A stretch of 64,000 bases of DNA from Erysipelotrichaceae bacterium (GCA_017431225.1 JAFRLM010000018.1:40584-104583); one strand, 5' to 3'; counted from the stretch's first letter, positions 24,875 through 33,364 are shown. A program made the numbers and translations. Notes: generated by a model from the sequence alone, not told the origin.

Positions 24875-25477
24875 TTAGAAAGCGATCGTAACGATGATCG
24901 TGACTTTGCTGTCTTCGATGGATACGCTGACTTCATCGGCGAGGCTGGCTACGATCGATCTTTCCAACTCGTCATTTTCTTTACGGGCTTCTTCGTTATC
25001 CGAAGCCTGGAGCTCCTCACGGTATTTGTTGAGCGACCAGGAATAGGCGTCGGAATTGGCAATGAATTCGTTCGGGCTTCCCATCGTCATCAGACCGATT
25101 GATGTCATTGAAGGGCCGTCTCCCTCCGGCAGCAGCATTACCCCGATCATATCACGGAGCTTGCCCATGAAGCCTTTGGCAGCGGCGTTTTCATGTTTCG
25201 AAGAAACCTCGATCAGTTTGCGGCGGCTATCCTGATTCAGTTCGACATCGCCTGCAAGGAAGATATCGTATTTCTGATCCTCCCCCTCGATCCAGTAAAG
25301 CGCTTCGATCTTTCCGACGATGCTGCGCATCATACCGAACAGCTCTTCCGCCAGAAGACGCAGACGCAGATCTTCTTTCCGGATCAGTCCGCTTTCAAGG
25401 CCGAACTTTTCCGTCATCTGCAGAGCTTCTTCCATGCCTTCGCCGGAACTGCTGACTCTGATCTGTTCCGTTCTCAT
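24875..25477 (-). CDS. Degenerate RsbW-like HATPase-fold protein
   Basis: Protein of 200 aa placed where an RsbW anti-sigma kinase would be expected, right after an RsbV-like STAS gene. The helix LRLRLLAEELFGMMRSIVGK matches the position of the N-box, but the Mg-binding Asn of ExxxN is replaced by Met. The D-x-G and G-x-G ATP-lid motifs are not found, and the end SVSIEDSKVTIIVTIAF is a final strand pair. I read it as a catalytically dead HATPase acting as a binding platform. That is inference from weak similarity, and an unrelated fold is possible. Confidence 0.55.
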   Translation of the reverse strand: MRTEQIRVSSSGEGMEEALQMTEKFGLESGLIRKEDLRLRLLAEELFGMMRSIVGKIEALYWIEGEDQKYDIFLAGDVELNQDSRRKLIEVSSKHENAAAKGFMGKLRDMIGVMLLPEGDGPSMTSIGLMTMGSPNEFIANSDAYSWSLNKYREELQASDNEEARKENDELERSIVASLADEVSVSIEDSKVTIIVTIAF

Positions 25478-25494
25478 ATTTCCTCCGCTGTCGC

Positions 25495-25797
25495 TTACTC
25501 GACAGTCAGGATCTCCGAGAAACCGGTGACCTCAAAGATCTCGCTGATCATTTCATTCACGTTGCAGACCTTCATCGTACCCTCTTTGGCGATCATCGCC
25601 TTCTGTGTTGCCAGAAGCACGCGCAGTCCTGCGGAAGAGATGTATTCCAGATCCTTGAAATCCAGGATCAGTTCCTTTGTTTCTTCCGGAAGGGCCTTCA
25701 GTTTGTCGTCAAGATCCGGAGCGGTCGTCGTATCGAGACGGCCTTCCAGGATGCAGGTAACGGTCCCGTTTTCATTTTTCATAGTGATATTGAGCAT
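25495..25797 (-). CDS. STAS-domain anti-sigma factor antagonist (RsbV/SpoIIAA-like)
   Basis: Second small STAS protein, 100 aa, first gene of the partner-switching operon. DFKDLEYISSAGLRVLLATQK carries the phosphorylatable serine, and VTGFSEILTVE is the family C terminus. AGGAGG precedes ATG 25797. It is close in sequence to the second STAS protein (23852-24151), and both retain the serine, so the operon has at least three STAS substrates including the kinase fusion. Confidence 0.93.
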   Translation of the reverse strand: MLNITMKNENGTVTCILEGRLDTTTAPDLDDKLKALPEETKELILDFKDLEYISSAGLRVLLATQKAMIAKEGTMKVCNVNEMISEIFEVTGFSEILTVE

Positions 25798-25831
25798 AGT
25801 AGCCTCCTATTATTGATCTATCTGTTCTGCC

Positions 25832-27034
25832 TTAACGGTAGACCATCAGGGTCAGAATGATGTACAAAGTGATCATACCGCCCATGATCAGTGTCTGTTT
25901 CAGACGGTGTTCGGTCAATAGACCGACAAACTCACGGACAGCGGCATTCGGCCAGAAATACCATTTGGTCGGCGCACCCACACCCTGGGCGCGCATCTTA
26001 TTGCGGCGGGCAGCCAGTCCGCTGCGGAAAACGTGATAATTCGTTGTAGAGAAGGCGATCTTCCCCTGCGGGTCCTTCTCCAGGATCTTTTCCTTCGAGT
26101 ATTTCATATTCTCGAAAGTATTCGCGGACTTTTCCTCGGTGATGATCCTCTCTTCCGGGATCCCCTGCTCCAGCAGGTAATTCTTCATTGCAACCCCTTC
26201 CGAGATCTTTTCGTCACTGCCCTGTCCTCCGGAAGTGATATAGGTCAGCTTCTTTCCGGTCGCTTCCTGCTGTTTCTTATCGAACCCGAGCGCTCTTTCA
26301 AGTCTTCCTTTTAACAGCGGTGTCGGGGTGCCGTCCTTGCGCAGACCGCAGCCTAAGACGATCATGAAATCGCGGTCATAGTCCGGCTCGTAGCGGGAGG
26401 TATAACCGGCGGCGAAGATCGTTCCCACCAGCATGCATTCGTAGTAGAGATAGATCGTAGAACAGAAGCTCGTGATCAGCGCGTGATTGCGGATATCCTC
26501 GAAACTTCCGGAAACATAATAATCGTATTGATAGAGCCAGAGAGCCCCTCCGACCAGAAGCAGGGAAAGCACGATGCCCAGCAGGTTCGTGAGACGGAAG
26601 CCCTCCTTGCGGATCAGCACGATGTTGGAGATACAGAGCGCGACCGCGAAGACGAGGACAAAGGGAAAGGACAGCAGCATGTAGGTCGTTCCCGAAGAAG
26701 AAAGATAGTTCACGACCTGGCGCGGATCGAATCCCAGGGGATAGCGCAGCGCCCGGTAAAGATAGAGCAGGTGGACAAGGAAGAGCAGCGTCCCGAAGAC
26801 CGCGAACCCGGCGTAGTAGACCGTGTTGTAGGAATAGGGATTGTAGCGCATCTGTCTGACCAGAGCGCGCAGAAGCAGGATGACCGTGATCAGCAGATAG
26901 ACGGGAATGAGGAACGCGATCGCCTTTTCATTCCGGTCCGCCAGGTAATACAGCAAAGCCACTGTTACAGCAGACAGCACGACGATATTCCAGATCTTCG
27001 GCTTTTTATCCAGTGTATCGAAACGGATCTTCAT
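25832..27034 (-). CDS. YdcF/SanA-like DUF218 membrane protein
   Basis: Polytopic membrane protein of 400 aa. About seven TM helices fill the first 215 residues. Then comes a cytosolic or extracellular DUF218 domain: DFMIVLGCGLRKDGTPTPLLKGRLERAL, TYITSGGQGSDEKISEG, EEKSANTFENM and FSTTNYHVFRSGLAA. One more TM helix closes the chain. DUF218 proteins are linked to envelope or lipid-carrier metabolism; the reaction is unknown. It lies 34 bases upstream of the STAS operon and 18 bases after the next membrane gene, so it may be transcribed into the operon. Confidence 0.85.
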   Translation of the reverse strand: MKIRFDTLDKKPKIWNIVVLSAVTVALLYYLADRNEKAIAFLIPVYLLITVILLLRALVRQMRYNPYSYNTVYYAGFAVFGTLLFLVHLLYLYRALRYPLGFDPRQVVNYLSSSGTTYMLLSFPFVLVFAVALCISNIVLIRKEGFRLTNLLGIVLSLLLVGGALWLYQYDYYVSGSFEDIRNHALITSFCSTIYLYYECMLVGTIFAAGYTSRYEPDYDRDFMIVLGCGLRKDGTPTPLLKGRLERALGFDKKQQEATGKKLTYITSGGQGSDEKISEGVAMKNYLLEQGIPEERIITEEKSANTFENMKYSKEKILEKDPQGKIAFSTTNYHVFRSGLAARRNKMRAQGVGAPTKWYFWPNAAVREFVGLLTEHRLKQTLIMGGMITLYIILTLMVYR

Positions 27035-27052
27035 CGGTTCCCGGTCTTTCAG

Positions 27053-27616
27053 TTAAGCAACGGAAGTGCCGTTGGCGATCTCCTTTTTCAGTTTGAAAAG
27101 ACGGACACAGGTGATGATCGCGGTAACGAGCACGACGACCCCGCAGAGCACTGTCAGGACCGCCATGATCGTATCCCTGGTAAGGGAATACAATACGGCG
27201 AAAACGATCGTTCCGATATAACCGCCGATGTTGACGTATTTTAAAGTGCTCAGCCTGTTCGCTGTCTCTTCGCGGCCGTAATCCTTAGCGACACGGATAA
27301 GGATGTCGAAATAAAGAAACATGAAGACGGCATTGGCGCAGCCGACGATCGTTTTCAGAACATCGGTATTCGCTACTGCGTCAGTGACTTCAAGCGTCCA
27401 TTCGACGGCGGTGATGATCGTCAGGATCAGCGCTGCCCAGCGCAGATATTCCTTGCCTTCTCCGTATTTCCCGAAGCAGGGAAAAGCGAGAAAGAACAGC
27501 AGCCAGCCGATGAAAGCCGGGGAGATGCTGATCTCGTTAATATTGATATTGATCAGCACGAACAGGAATCCGAATGCTGTCAATGTCAGACCTTTTGTAA
27601 TGTCTTTTGAAACCAT
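27053..27616 (-). CDS. Polytopic membrane protein of unknown function, 187 aa
   Basis: About five hydrophobic helices: LTLTAFGFLFVLININI, FIGWLLFFLAFP, LRWAALILTIITAVEW, YIGTIVFAVLYSL and MAVLTVLCGVVVLVTAIIT. These are separated by short loops, with a charged C terminus. No family is recognised. GGAGG lies nine bases before ATG 27616, directly next to a perfect palindrome in the leader. The start is preceded by a good promoter, so this gene heads a unit with the DUF218 gene and perhaps the STAS operon. Confidence 0.75.
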   Translation of the reverse strand: MVSKDITKGLTLTAFGFLFVLINININEISISPAFIGWLLFFLAFPCFGKYGEGKEYLRWAALILTIITAVEWTLEVTDAVANTDVLKTIVGCANAVFMFLYFDILIRVAKDYGREETANRLSTLKYVNIGGYIGTIVFAVLYSLTRDTIMAVLTVLCGVVVLVTAIITCVRLFKLKKEIANGTSVA

Positions 27617-27630
27617 GGATGTTTTCCTCC

Positions 27631-27712
27631 TTGGCAGGTCTACCTGCCAAAAACGGTCATAGAATGACCTTTTTTATATTTTAAGTTTATCAGCCCCGCA
27701 GATGTGCTTCAA
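27631..27712 (-). promoter_or_regulatory. Promoter and two-hairpin leader of the membrane-protein operon
   Basis: On the minus strand -35 TTGAAG (27707-27712) and -10 TAAACT (27684-27689) are 17 bases apart. In the leader GGTCAT/ATGACC (27655-27669) is followed by GTTTTT, like a small intrinsic terminator. Next comes the perfect palindrome TTGGCAGGT/ACCTGCCAA (27631-27650), which touches the ribosome site. Attenuation or repressor binding are both possible. Confidence 0.5.
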
Positions 27713-27762
27713 GAATATTTGTCAACAGTTTCACTATACCGTTTGCGCAGGAAAGCCATAAG

Positions 27763-27782
27763 AAAAGCGGACAGTGTCCGCT
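27763..27782 (-). terminator. Terminator of the lipoprotein gene
   Basis: AGCGGA/TCCGCT stem followed by TTTTC on the minus strand, 24 bases after the stop codon. Confidence 0.65.
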
Positions 27783-27805
27783 ATCGTTTCTTATAAAAGG
27801 CCTGT

Positions 27806-29587
27806 TCAGTCACGGAAGAATTCCAGCATCCGCTCCTTGTAGTCCGGCGCCAGATCGTAGGCGGCGTGTCCAAAGCCCTCATAGATAAAGGACTGCAGAC
27901 CCGGATTGTCCTTCAGCGTGTCGATCAGCTCCTGCGCCGCGTCGGGACCCAGGACCGCATCGTCCTTAACGCCCAGAACAAGCACAGGGCAGCGGATATC
28001 CTTCAGCTTTTCACGCATATCGAAGCCTTTGATGGCGGAGGCAAGGATCACGAAACGGGAAAGGTCTTCCTTCGTCACGGCTTTCGCCATTTCCTTCAGC
28101 AGCTCCTGCGACTGTTCATAGATCGCTTCCGGATAAACGAGCTTCGCGAAACCGAACTCCAGCTCCTCGGCTTTTCCTTCCTTGGCGAGAGCCGTCCAGG
28201 CATCGACGCCTTTTGCCGTCTCTTCGCTGACATAAGCTGCCGTCGAACCCAGAACGAGCTTATGGATCCTCTCGGGATATTCGGCAGCGATGTTCATCGC
28301 GATCATTCCGCCCTGGGAAGCGCCGAAAAGATCGATATCCTTCAGATCAAGCAGTTCAAATGCTTTTGCGGTATCTCTTGCCATGGCAGCGATCGGATAG
28401 TTTTCCGGGAGATCGCTGCGGCGGTCAAAGAGATAGACCGTATATTCTTCACCAAACATCTGATAGGCGTCCGCGACTGCGGCAGCAGCATCCATCACGC
28501 TGGTGATGCTGAGGCCGGGCAGGATCACAAAAGTCTTCTCTCCGTTTCCGAAACGGAAGAAGCGCATTGAGAAATCTTCGTTGTACAGTTTTTCGATCTT
28601 TGGCATAGTATCTCCTCTTTCTGTCAGCAGGATCGTCTGCTGTTCCTGATCGATGACATAGCTTTCCGCCAGCCACAGATCCAGGAAGCGTTTGTCTTTC
28701 GCGGCGTAGTCTTCTCTGTTCAGCACATCGGAATCCGCGTAGCTGTAAGCCTCTGCAGGAAGATCGCCATAGTATTCCCGCTGCGTGTCTGTCATTCCGA
28801 AAAAGAAGAGGCTCTCCGGATAGCTCGCGGCAAGCATCGGATCAACATGGTACCAGTTGTCATCCAGTTTTACCAGTGTCCATTCATGGGCGAAGCTCTG
28901 GTCGGAACTCAGACCGCTGCAGGGGATCGCGTCGATCCCGACCTGCAGCAGGTAGTAGATGTATTCCCCGGAGATCTCCTGACAGATCCCGGTGTTTTCA
29001 GTAATAGCACGGTATGGAGAAACGGAAAGGATATCCTCCAGTTCGTTTTCCTCATCCGGCGTCGTTTTACGGGCAACGGCAGTGAGCAGTTCGACCGCTT
29101 TGATCCAGTCCGCCGTTTCGCAGGGGATCGCGGAGCGGATGACTCCTTCAACGATCGCGATGAAACGCACCCCTTCCTTCCGGACTTCCTCCGCATCCTT
29201 CTTATACGTAAGATGGGCCGTGCCATTTTCAACGGAACACTGGTCCTTATCGATCAGACCATCCGCCAGCGGGAAGCAGGTCCGGGCGACCGCGAACAGC
29301 TCAAACAGTTTCTCCCGGCTCCCGCAGGGAAAGCTCTCCTCTCCCGCCAGGACCGTATCACAGAGCGCGTAGAAGCTCTCTTCGATCCCGGGACCGTAGA
29401 TCTTTTTATATTCCTCCGCCATGACATGCGGGGAAAAGGTGTAGCCGAATCTTTCCGTTTCCTGCTTCTCCGGAACAGCTGTTTCCGGTGTTTCCTCCCC
29501 TTTTTCTTCCGGCACCGTATTCGCACCGCAGGCGCTTAAGAGCAGGACGAGCAGAACGGCAAGAAGTTTTCGAAGTTGTTTTCTCAT
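27806..29587 (-). CDS. Lipoprotein with transglutaminase-like domain fused to an alpha/beta hydrolase
   Basis: Membrane-anchored extracellular protein of 593 aa. A signal peptide ends in lipobox LLSAC with Cys20. Residues about 55-290 carry a transglutaminase-like cysteine-protease fold: Cys in ENTGICQEIS, His in FAHEWTLVKL, Asp in WYHVDPML. Residues about 320-593 are an alpha/beta hydrolase: FVILPGLSI, nucleophile elbow FGASQGGMIAM, acid in VLVLGVKDDAVLG, and His in YEGFGHAAYD. Both triads look complete. The domain pair in one chain is unusual and suggests successive cleavage of cell-wall or peptide-ester substrates outside the cell (inference). Its ATG is one base after the stop of a 59-aa membrane protein. 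Confidence 0.85.
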   Translation of the reverse strand: MRKQLRKLLAVLLVLLLSACGANTVPEEKGEETPETAVPEKQETERFGYTFSPHVMAEEYKKIYGPGIEESFYALCDTVLAGEESFPCGSREKLFELFAVARTCFPLADGLIDKDQCSVENGTAHLTYKKDAEEVRKEGVRFIAIVEGVIRSAIPCETADWIKAVELLTAVARKTTPDEENELEDILSVSPYRAITENTGICQEISGEYIYYLLQVGIDAIPCSGLSSDQSFAHEWTLVKLDDNWYHVDPMLAASYPESLFFFGMTDTQREYYGDLPAEAYSYADSDVLNREDYAAKDKRFLDLWLAESYVIDQEQQTILLTERGDTMPKIEKLYNEDFSMRFFRFGNGEKTFVILPGLSITSVMDAAAAVADAYQMFGEEYTVYLFDRRSDLPENYPIAAMARDTAKAFELLDLKDIDLFGASQGGMIAMNIAAEYPERIHKLVLGSTAAYVSEETAKGVDAWTALAKEGKAEELEFGFAKLVYPEAIYEQSQELLKEMAKAVTKEDLSRFVILASAIKGFDMREKLKDIRCPVLVLGVKDDAVLGPDAAQELIDTLKDNPGLQSFIYEGFGHAAYDLAPDYKERMLEFFRD

Positions 29588-29588
29588 T

Positions 29589-29768
29589 TTATCTCTTGCG
29601 CAGATAAAACAGATAGCCCAGCACGAACGCGGTCGCCAGGGGAACGATCACGTTTCCCGGAACGGTAAAGGCGAAAGTGCTCTGATTGAATACCCACAGC
29701 ATCAGATTCCAGAAAACGACATAGAACAGCACGAACAGGGCAAACGCCAGATATTTGTTACGTATCAT
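29589..29768 (-). CDS. Small two-helix membrane protein, 59 aa
   Basis: This short frame starts at ATG 29768 with AGGAGGAG just before it. The sequence MIRNKYLAFALFVLFYVVF is one TM helix, VIVPLATAFVLGYLFYL a second, and RKR ends the protein inside. Its stop is one base from the lipoprotein start, which has only a weak ribosome site, so translation is likely coupled. The role is unknown; short proteins of this type are common in Firmicutes. Confidence 0.75.
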   Translation of the reverse strand: MIRNKYLAFALFVLFYVVFWNLMLWVFNQSTFAFTVPGNVIVPLATAFVLGYLFYLRKR

Positions 29769-29903
29769 GATTCTCCTCCTGTTGATTGGTTGACAGCACT
29801 ATTTTAAGACTTTCCGGCATCGGAAAAAAGCTTTCTTTTTTTCGTCTGTTTCTTTGCGATAGAATAAAGACAGAAGCTGCTCTGCAGCAAAAAGGAGAAA
29901 ATC

Positions 29904-30704
29904 ATGGCTCTGCAATATCATGTTCAGCTCAACGACGGGGATGTCGCTCCCTACGTTCTTCTGCCGGGAGACCCCGGACGGGTACCGGTCGTTGCCTCCT
30001 TCTGGGATGAAGCCCACGAAGTCATGAACAACCGCGAATACTGCACCTGGACCGGCGTATATAAAGGCGTTCCGATCTCCTGCATGAGCACCGGTATGGG
30101 CTGTCCTTCGGTCGCCATCGGCATGGAGGAGCTTGCCCGTTTAGGTGTGCATACCTTTATCCGTATCGGCACCTGCGGCACCTTCCAGGACTACGTCAAA
30201 AACGGTGATATCTGTGTCTTTGACTCCGCGATGCGTCTTGACGGAACTTCGGCTTCCTATGCCCCGATCGAGTATCCGGCAGTCGCCGATCATGACTGTG
30301 TCACCGCGTGTCTGGAAGCCTGCAAAACATTGAAGCTTCCGCATCATCTGGGCATCACCCGCTCGGCGGATACCTTCTATGCCCGTCACCCCAGACCGGG
30401 ATCCTCTTTCAACAATTACTGGATCTCGGAATGGAGACATCATTTCGAGGATCTCAAAGCGATGAACGTCGTTGCCGCCGAAATGGAGGCCAGCGTGATC
30501 TTCGTCCTCGCGAAATTATGGGGACTGCGCGCCGGCGGTATCGCCGTCTGTCTCGACAATGTGCTTAAAGTCAGCGGGGAAAGCGGCCAGTTCGATCCGC
30601 AAGAAGGTCTCGGTCATTCGGATAAATGGATCGCCGACATGACCCATGCCGGCTGCGAAGCGGTGCGTCTGCTCTACGAAATGGACCAGAAGAAAGCGAA
30701 ATAA
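29904..30704 (+). CDS. udp: Uridine phosphorylase/purine-nucleoside phosphorylase family
   Basis: Cleaves a nucleoside with phosphate to ribose 1-phosphate and free base in salvage. Of 266 aa, NP-1 family motifs are YVLLPGDPGRV (phosphate Arg), STGMGCPSVAIGMEEL, FIRIGTCGTF and the ribose-binding VVAAEMEASVIFVLA. The SVAIGMEEL and IGTCGTFQ forms fit uridine phosphorylase better than DeoD. The gene is alone, with AAAGGAG before ATG 29904 and a strong terminator after it. Purine salvage genes lie elsewhere in the window (36.8-39.8 kb). Confidence 0.87.
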   Translation: MALQYHVQLNDGDVAPYVLLPGDPGRVPVVASFWDEAHEVMNNREYCTWTGVYKGVPISCMSTGMGCPSVAIGMEELARLGVHTFIRIGTCGTFQDYVKNGDICVFDSAMRLDGTSASYAPIEYPAVADHDCVTACLEACKTLKLPHHLGITRSADTFYARHPRPGSSFNNYWISEWRHHFEDLKAMNVVAAEMEASVIFVLAKLWGLRAGGIAVCLDNVLKVSGESGQFDPQEGLGHSDKWIADMTHAGCEAVRLLYEMDQKKAK

Positions 30705-30709
30705 ACGAC

Positions 30710-30730
30710 AAAACCGGCTCAGCCGGTTTT
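30710..30730. terminator. Bidirectional terminator between udp and the MATE gene
   Basis: AAAACCGGCT/AGCCGGTTTT perfect stem with A and T tracts, serving the convergent genes on both sides. Confidence 0.85.
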
Positions 30731-30748
30731 CTTCATTCTCTAATGGGA

Positions 30749-32119
30749 TCAGGCCGCGACGGTCTTCGTCAGATCGTTGACCCAGCGGTACTGTTTGACC
30801 CGGCGCATGCCAAGCACGAAACGGATCAGCTGCTCCGCCTGGGTGATCAAGAGGACCAGCGCGATATTCTTAAGGCCGAAGAGATGCACGCTCGCAAAAG
30901 CCAGCGGGATCCCGACCGCCCACTGCAGTCCGGAATCCAGGAAGGGAATGACCGAAGCGTCGCCGCCGGAGCGTAAGACACAGAAGATCATGTAGTTGTA
31001 TAAGCGCATCGAGGCCTTGACCGCGAAAGCGTACACGACGAGCACCGCCATCGAGGAGGTCGCGGGATCACTGAGTCCGAACAGGGTGACCAGGGGACGC
31101 GCGAAGACCAGCAGGAAGGTGACGAGCACCGCCGAAAGGAAGCCGGCCAGACCGATATGGTAATCGCAGTCGCGGCGGGCATTCTCCAGATTTCCCCTGC
31201 CGAGATCAGCTCCGAGCAGGATCTGCACGGCATTGCCGTAACCGTAGATGATGAAGGTCAGAAGATTAAAGATCTGGTTGCCGACATAATAGGCGTCCAT
31301 CGGCTGCTTGCCGAGCGCGCCGAAAGCCTTGATGAACATCGTCTGTCCGAAGCCGAAGGTCGATTCGTTGAGGATCAGCGGTCCGATCTTGGCCAGGATC
31401 GGCTTGACGAATTCCTTATCGAGACCGAAGACTTCCTTGAAAGAGCCTAAGAAGGCCTGATGGGTCGCGAAGGAATAGGACAAAAGGATACATACGGAAA
31501 CGCACTGGGCGATGATCGTGCCTAAAGCGGCGCCGCGGATGCCCAGAGCCGGAAAAGGTCCAAGACCAAAGATCAGAAGAGCGTTCATCGTGACATTGGT
31601 CACAGTGGCGCAGATCGAAGCGGCGAGCGAGATCTTTGCCTGCTGGGTCGAACGCAGCAGATTGCTGAAGGAATAATTGAACGCGCCTAAAAGCAGCGAG
31701 AATTTCGAGATCTGCAGATACTGCAGGGAATGCACGATCACTTCGTCGTCGTTCAGATAGAAACGCAGGATCTGTTCCCCGAACAAAGTCGCGAGAAGGA
31801 TCCAGAACAGGGCGTTGCTGACGACGAGGATCAAAGAAAAACCGAGACAGCGCTTCAGATTGCGCTTGTCCCCGGCTCCGTAAAACTGGGAGGCAAACAT
31901 CGAGATACCGCCGTTGCAGCCGTAGGAGATCAGGCTGCAGAGGGTATCTATCTGGGCTGCCGTACCGACAGCGGAGACCATGCCGATGCGGGTGACCATC
32001 ATCGTGTCGATCATCGCCTGTCCGCTCATCAGCATATTCATCAGTGCGAACGGGATCGCGATACGCGCGGTCTTTTTATAAAACTCCTTATCTCCGATAT
32101 ATCTGCTCATGGAAATCAT
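30749..32119 (-). CDS. MATE-family efflux transporter
   Basis: Twelve-helix multidrug/organic-cation antiporter, 456 aa, of the usual 440-460 length. The N-terminal lobe contains ALMNMLMSGQAMIDTMMVTRIG and CNGGISMFASQFYGAGD, a MATE hallmark. The second lobe repeats this with FGFGQTMFIKAFGALG and GYGNAVQILLGADLGRGN. It probably exports drugs or metabolites with Na+ or H+. No regulator is adjacent; it is divergent from the AlaX-type gene. Confidence 0.92.
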   Translation of the reverse strand: MISMSRYIGDKEFYKKTARIAIPFALMNMLMSGQAMIDTMMVTRIGMVSAVGTAAQIDTLCSLISYGCNGGISMFASQFYGAGDKRNLKRCLGFSLILVVSNALFWILLATLFGEQILRFYLNDDEVIVHSLQYLQISKFSLLLGAFNYSFSNLLRSTQQAKISLAASICATVTNVTMNALLIFGLGPFPALGIRGAALGTIIAQCVSVCILLSYSFATHQAFLGSFKEVFGLDKEFVKPILAKIGPLILNESTFGFGQTMFIKAFGALGKQPMDAYYVGNQIFNLLTFIIYGYGNAVQILLGADLGRGNLENARRDCDYHIGLAGFLSAVLVTFLLVFARPLVTLFGLSDPATSSMAVLVVYAFAVKASMRLYNYMIFCVLRSGGDASVIPFLDSGLQWAVGIPLAFASVHLFGLKNIALVLLITQAEQLIRFVLGMRRVKQYRWVNDLTKTVAA

Positions 32120-32168
32120 TTTAACGGATAATCCGCATGGTTTCCATCTTTTCGCACGCTTTTCCCTC

Positions 32169-32174
32169 TATAAT
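32169..32174 (+). promoter_or_regulatory. -10 box of the AlaX/ART/DUF4003 operon
   Basis: TATAAT 21 bases before the ATG at 32195, with GAGGGAAGAGG as the ribosome site between. The leader is very short. No convincing -35 was found. Confidence 0.5.
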
Positions 32175-32194
32175 AGAGGGAAGAGGTTTTTCAT

Positions 32195-33364
32195 ATGGAA
32201 GAGATGAACGAATTGTTTTACCGTGACAGCTACTGCCGGGAATTCACCGCGGAAGTCAAAGAGTGTTTTCCCTACAAAAACGCCTATGCCGTGGTCCTCG
32301 AAGACACCGCTTTTTATCCTGAGGGAGGCGGCCAGCCGGGTGACCGGGGGACGCTGAACGGGATCGAAGTCTCCGACACCATCAAAAAGGACGGAAAGAT
32401 CCTGCATCTCTGCGCCGCGGCGATCGAACCGGGCACACAGGCAGAGGGAAAGCTTGACTGGAAGTACCGCTTCAACAATATGCAGTCGCATACCGGCGAA
32501 CACGTTTATTCCGGCCTCGTTCACCGCCGTTTCGGTTATGAGAACGTCGGCTTCCATATGGGCCGGGAAATGATCACGCTCGATTTTGACGGTCCTTTCA
32601 GCTATGAAGAAGCCCTTGAACTTGAAAGAGAGGCCAATGAGCGCATCTGGCGCGACCTGCCGGTTTTGATCAGCTTCCCGAGCGAAGAGGAACTGCAGGC
32701 GATCCCCTACCGTTCCAAGAAAGAACTCAGCGGGAAAGTGCGTATCGTCACGATCCCGGAATCCGATATCTGCGCCTGCTGCGGCACCCATGTCACCGAT
32801 CTCGGTCAGATCGGGATCATCAAGGTGCTGAGCTGCGCTCCCCATAAAGGCGGGACCCGGGTCGATATCCTGGCCGGGGAACGCGCCTACGAATATCTTT
32901 TCGATGTCTGGTCCAACAACCGCGAGGTCTCAAGACTTTTACGCTGTAAAGAATCCGAGACCGGAAACGAGACCCAGCGTGTCCTGAACGAAAGTCTGCA
33001 GAAGGACATCCGCCGTTCCAAGCTGATGAAGGAATATGTCAGCTTCATCGTGGAGGATCTTCCTGTGAAGAACGTCCATATCCTTTATGAAGAAGAAAAA
33101 AGCGTCAATGAGCTCCGTCTTCTGGGAAACAAGGTCCTGGACGAGAAAAAAGGCGACAGCTGCGCCCTTTTCAGTGAAGGGAATGAAGGCTACAATTACC
33201 TGATCCTTTCGAATGTGACGGACCTGCGTCCCCTGTGCAAGCAGCTGAACCAGAGACTCAGCGGCCGCGGCGGCGGATCGAAGGAAATGGTCAGCGGTTT
33301 CTTCAAGGCGGAACGTTCCGAGATCGAAGCTGTCCTTTCCGAGGTGCTGAATGCAGCTGAATGA
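32195..33364 (+). CDS. Alanyl-tRNA editing protein, AlaX-like with DHHA1 domain
   Basis: Trans-editing enzyme that hydrolyses mischarged Ser- or Gly-tRNA(Ala), 389 aa. The N-terminal barrel has FYPEGGGQPGDRG. The editing site follows with NNMQSHTGEHVYSGLV (HxxxH-type zinc pair) and CACCGTHVTDLGQIG (Cys and His ligands), then a TGEH/CxxxH arrangement typical of AlaX-L. The C-terminal part (about 260-389) is DHHA1-like, ending in a Gly-rich RLSGRGGGSKEMVSGFF. Ligands are intact, so activity is expected. The 3' end overlaps the putative ADP-ribosyltransferase gene by 14 bases. Confidence 0.9.
   Translation: MEEMNELFYRDSYCREFTAEVKECFPYKNAYAVVLEDTAFYPEGGGQPGDRGTLNGIEVSDTIKKDGKILHLCAAAIEPGTQAEGKLDWKYRFNNMQSHTGEHVYSGLVHRRFGYENVGFHMGREMITLDFDGPFSYEEALELEREANERIWRDLPVLISFPSEEELQAIPYRSKKELSGKVRIVTIPESDICACCGTHVTDLGQIGIIKVLSCAPHKGGTRVDILAGERAYEYLFDVWSNNREVSRLLRCKESETGNETQRVLNESLQKDIRRSKLMKEYVSFIVEDLPVKNVHILYEEEKSVNELRLLGNKVLDEKKGDSCALFSEGNEGYNYLILSNVTDLRPLCKQLNQRLSGRGGGSKEMVSGFFKAERSEIEAVLSEVLNAAE

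Noticed and set aside
20454..25831. Sigma factor gene in the partner-switching operon
   Set aside because: Every frame was checked by eye for sigma-70 region 2/4 motifs; none was found, so no SigB-like gene is claimed.
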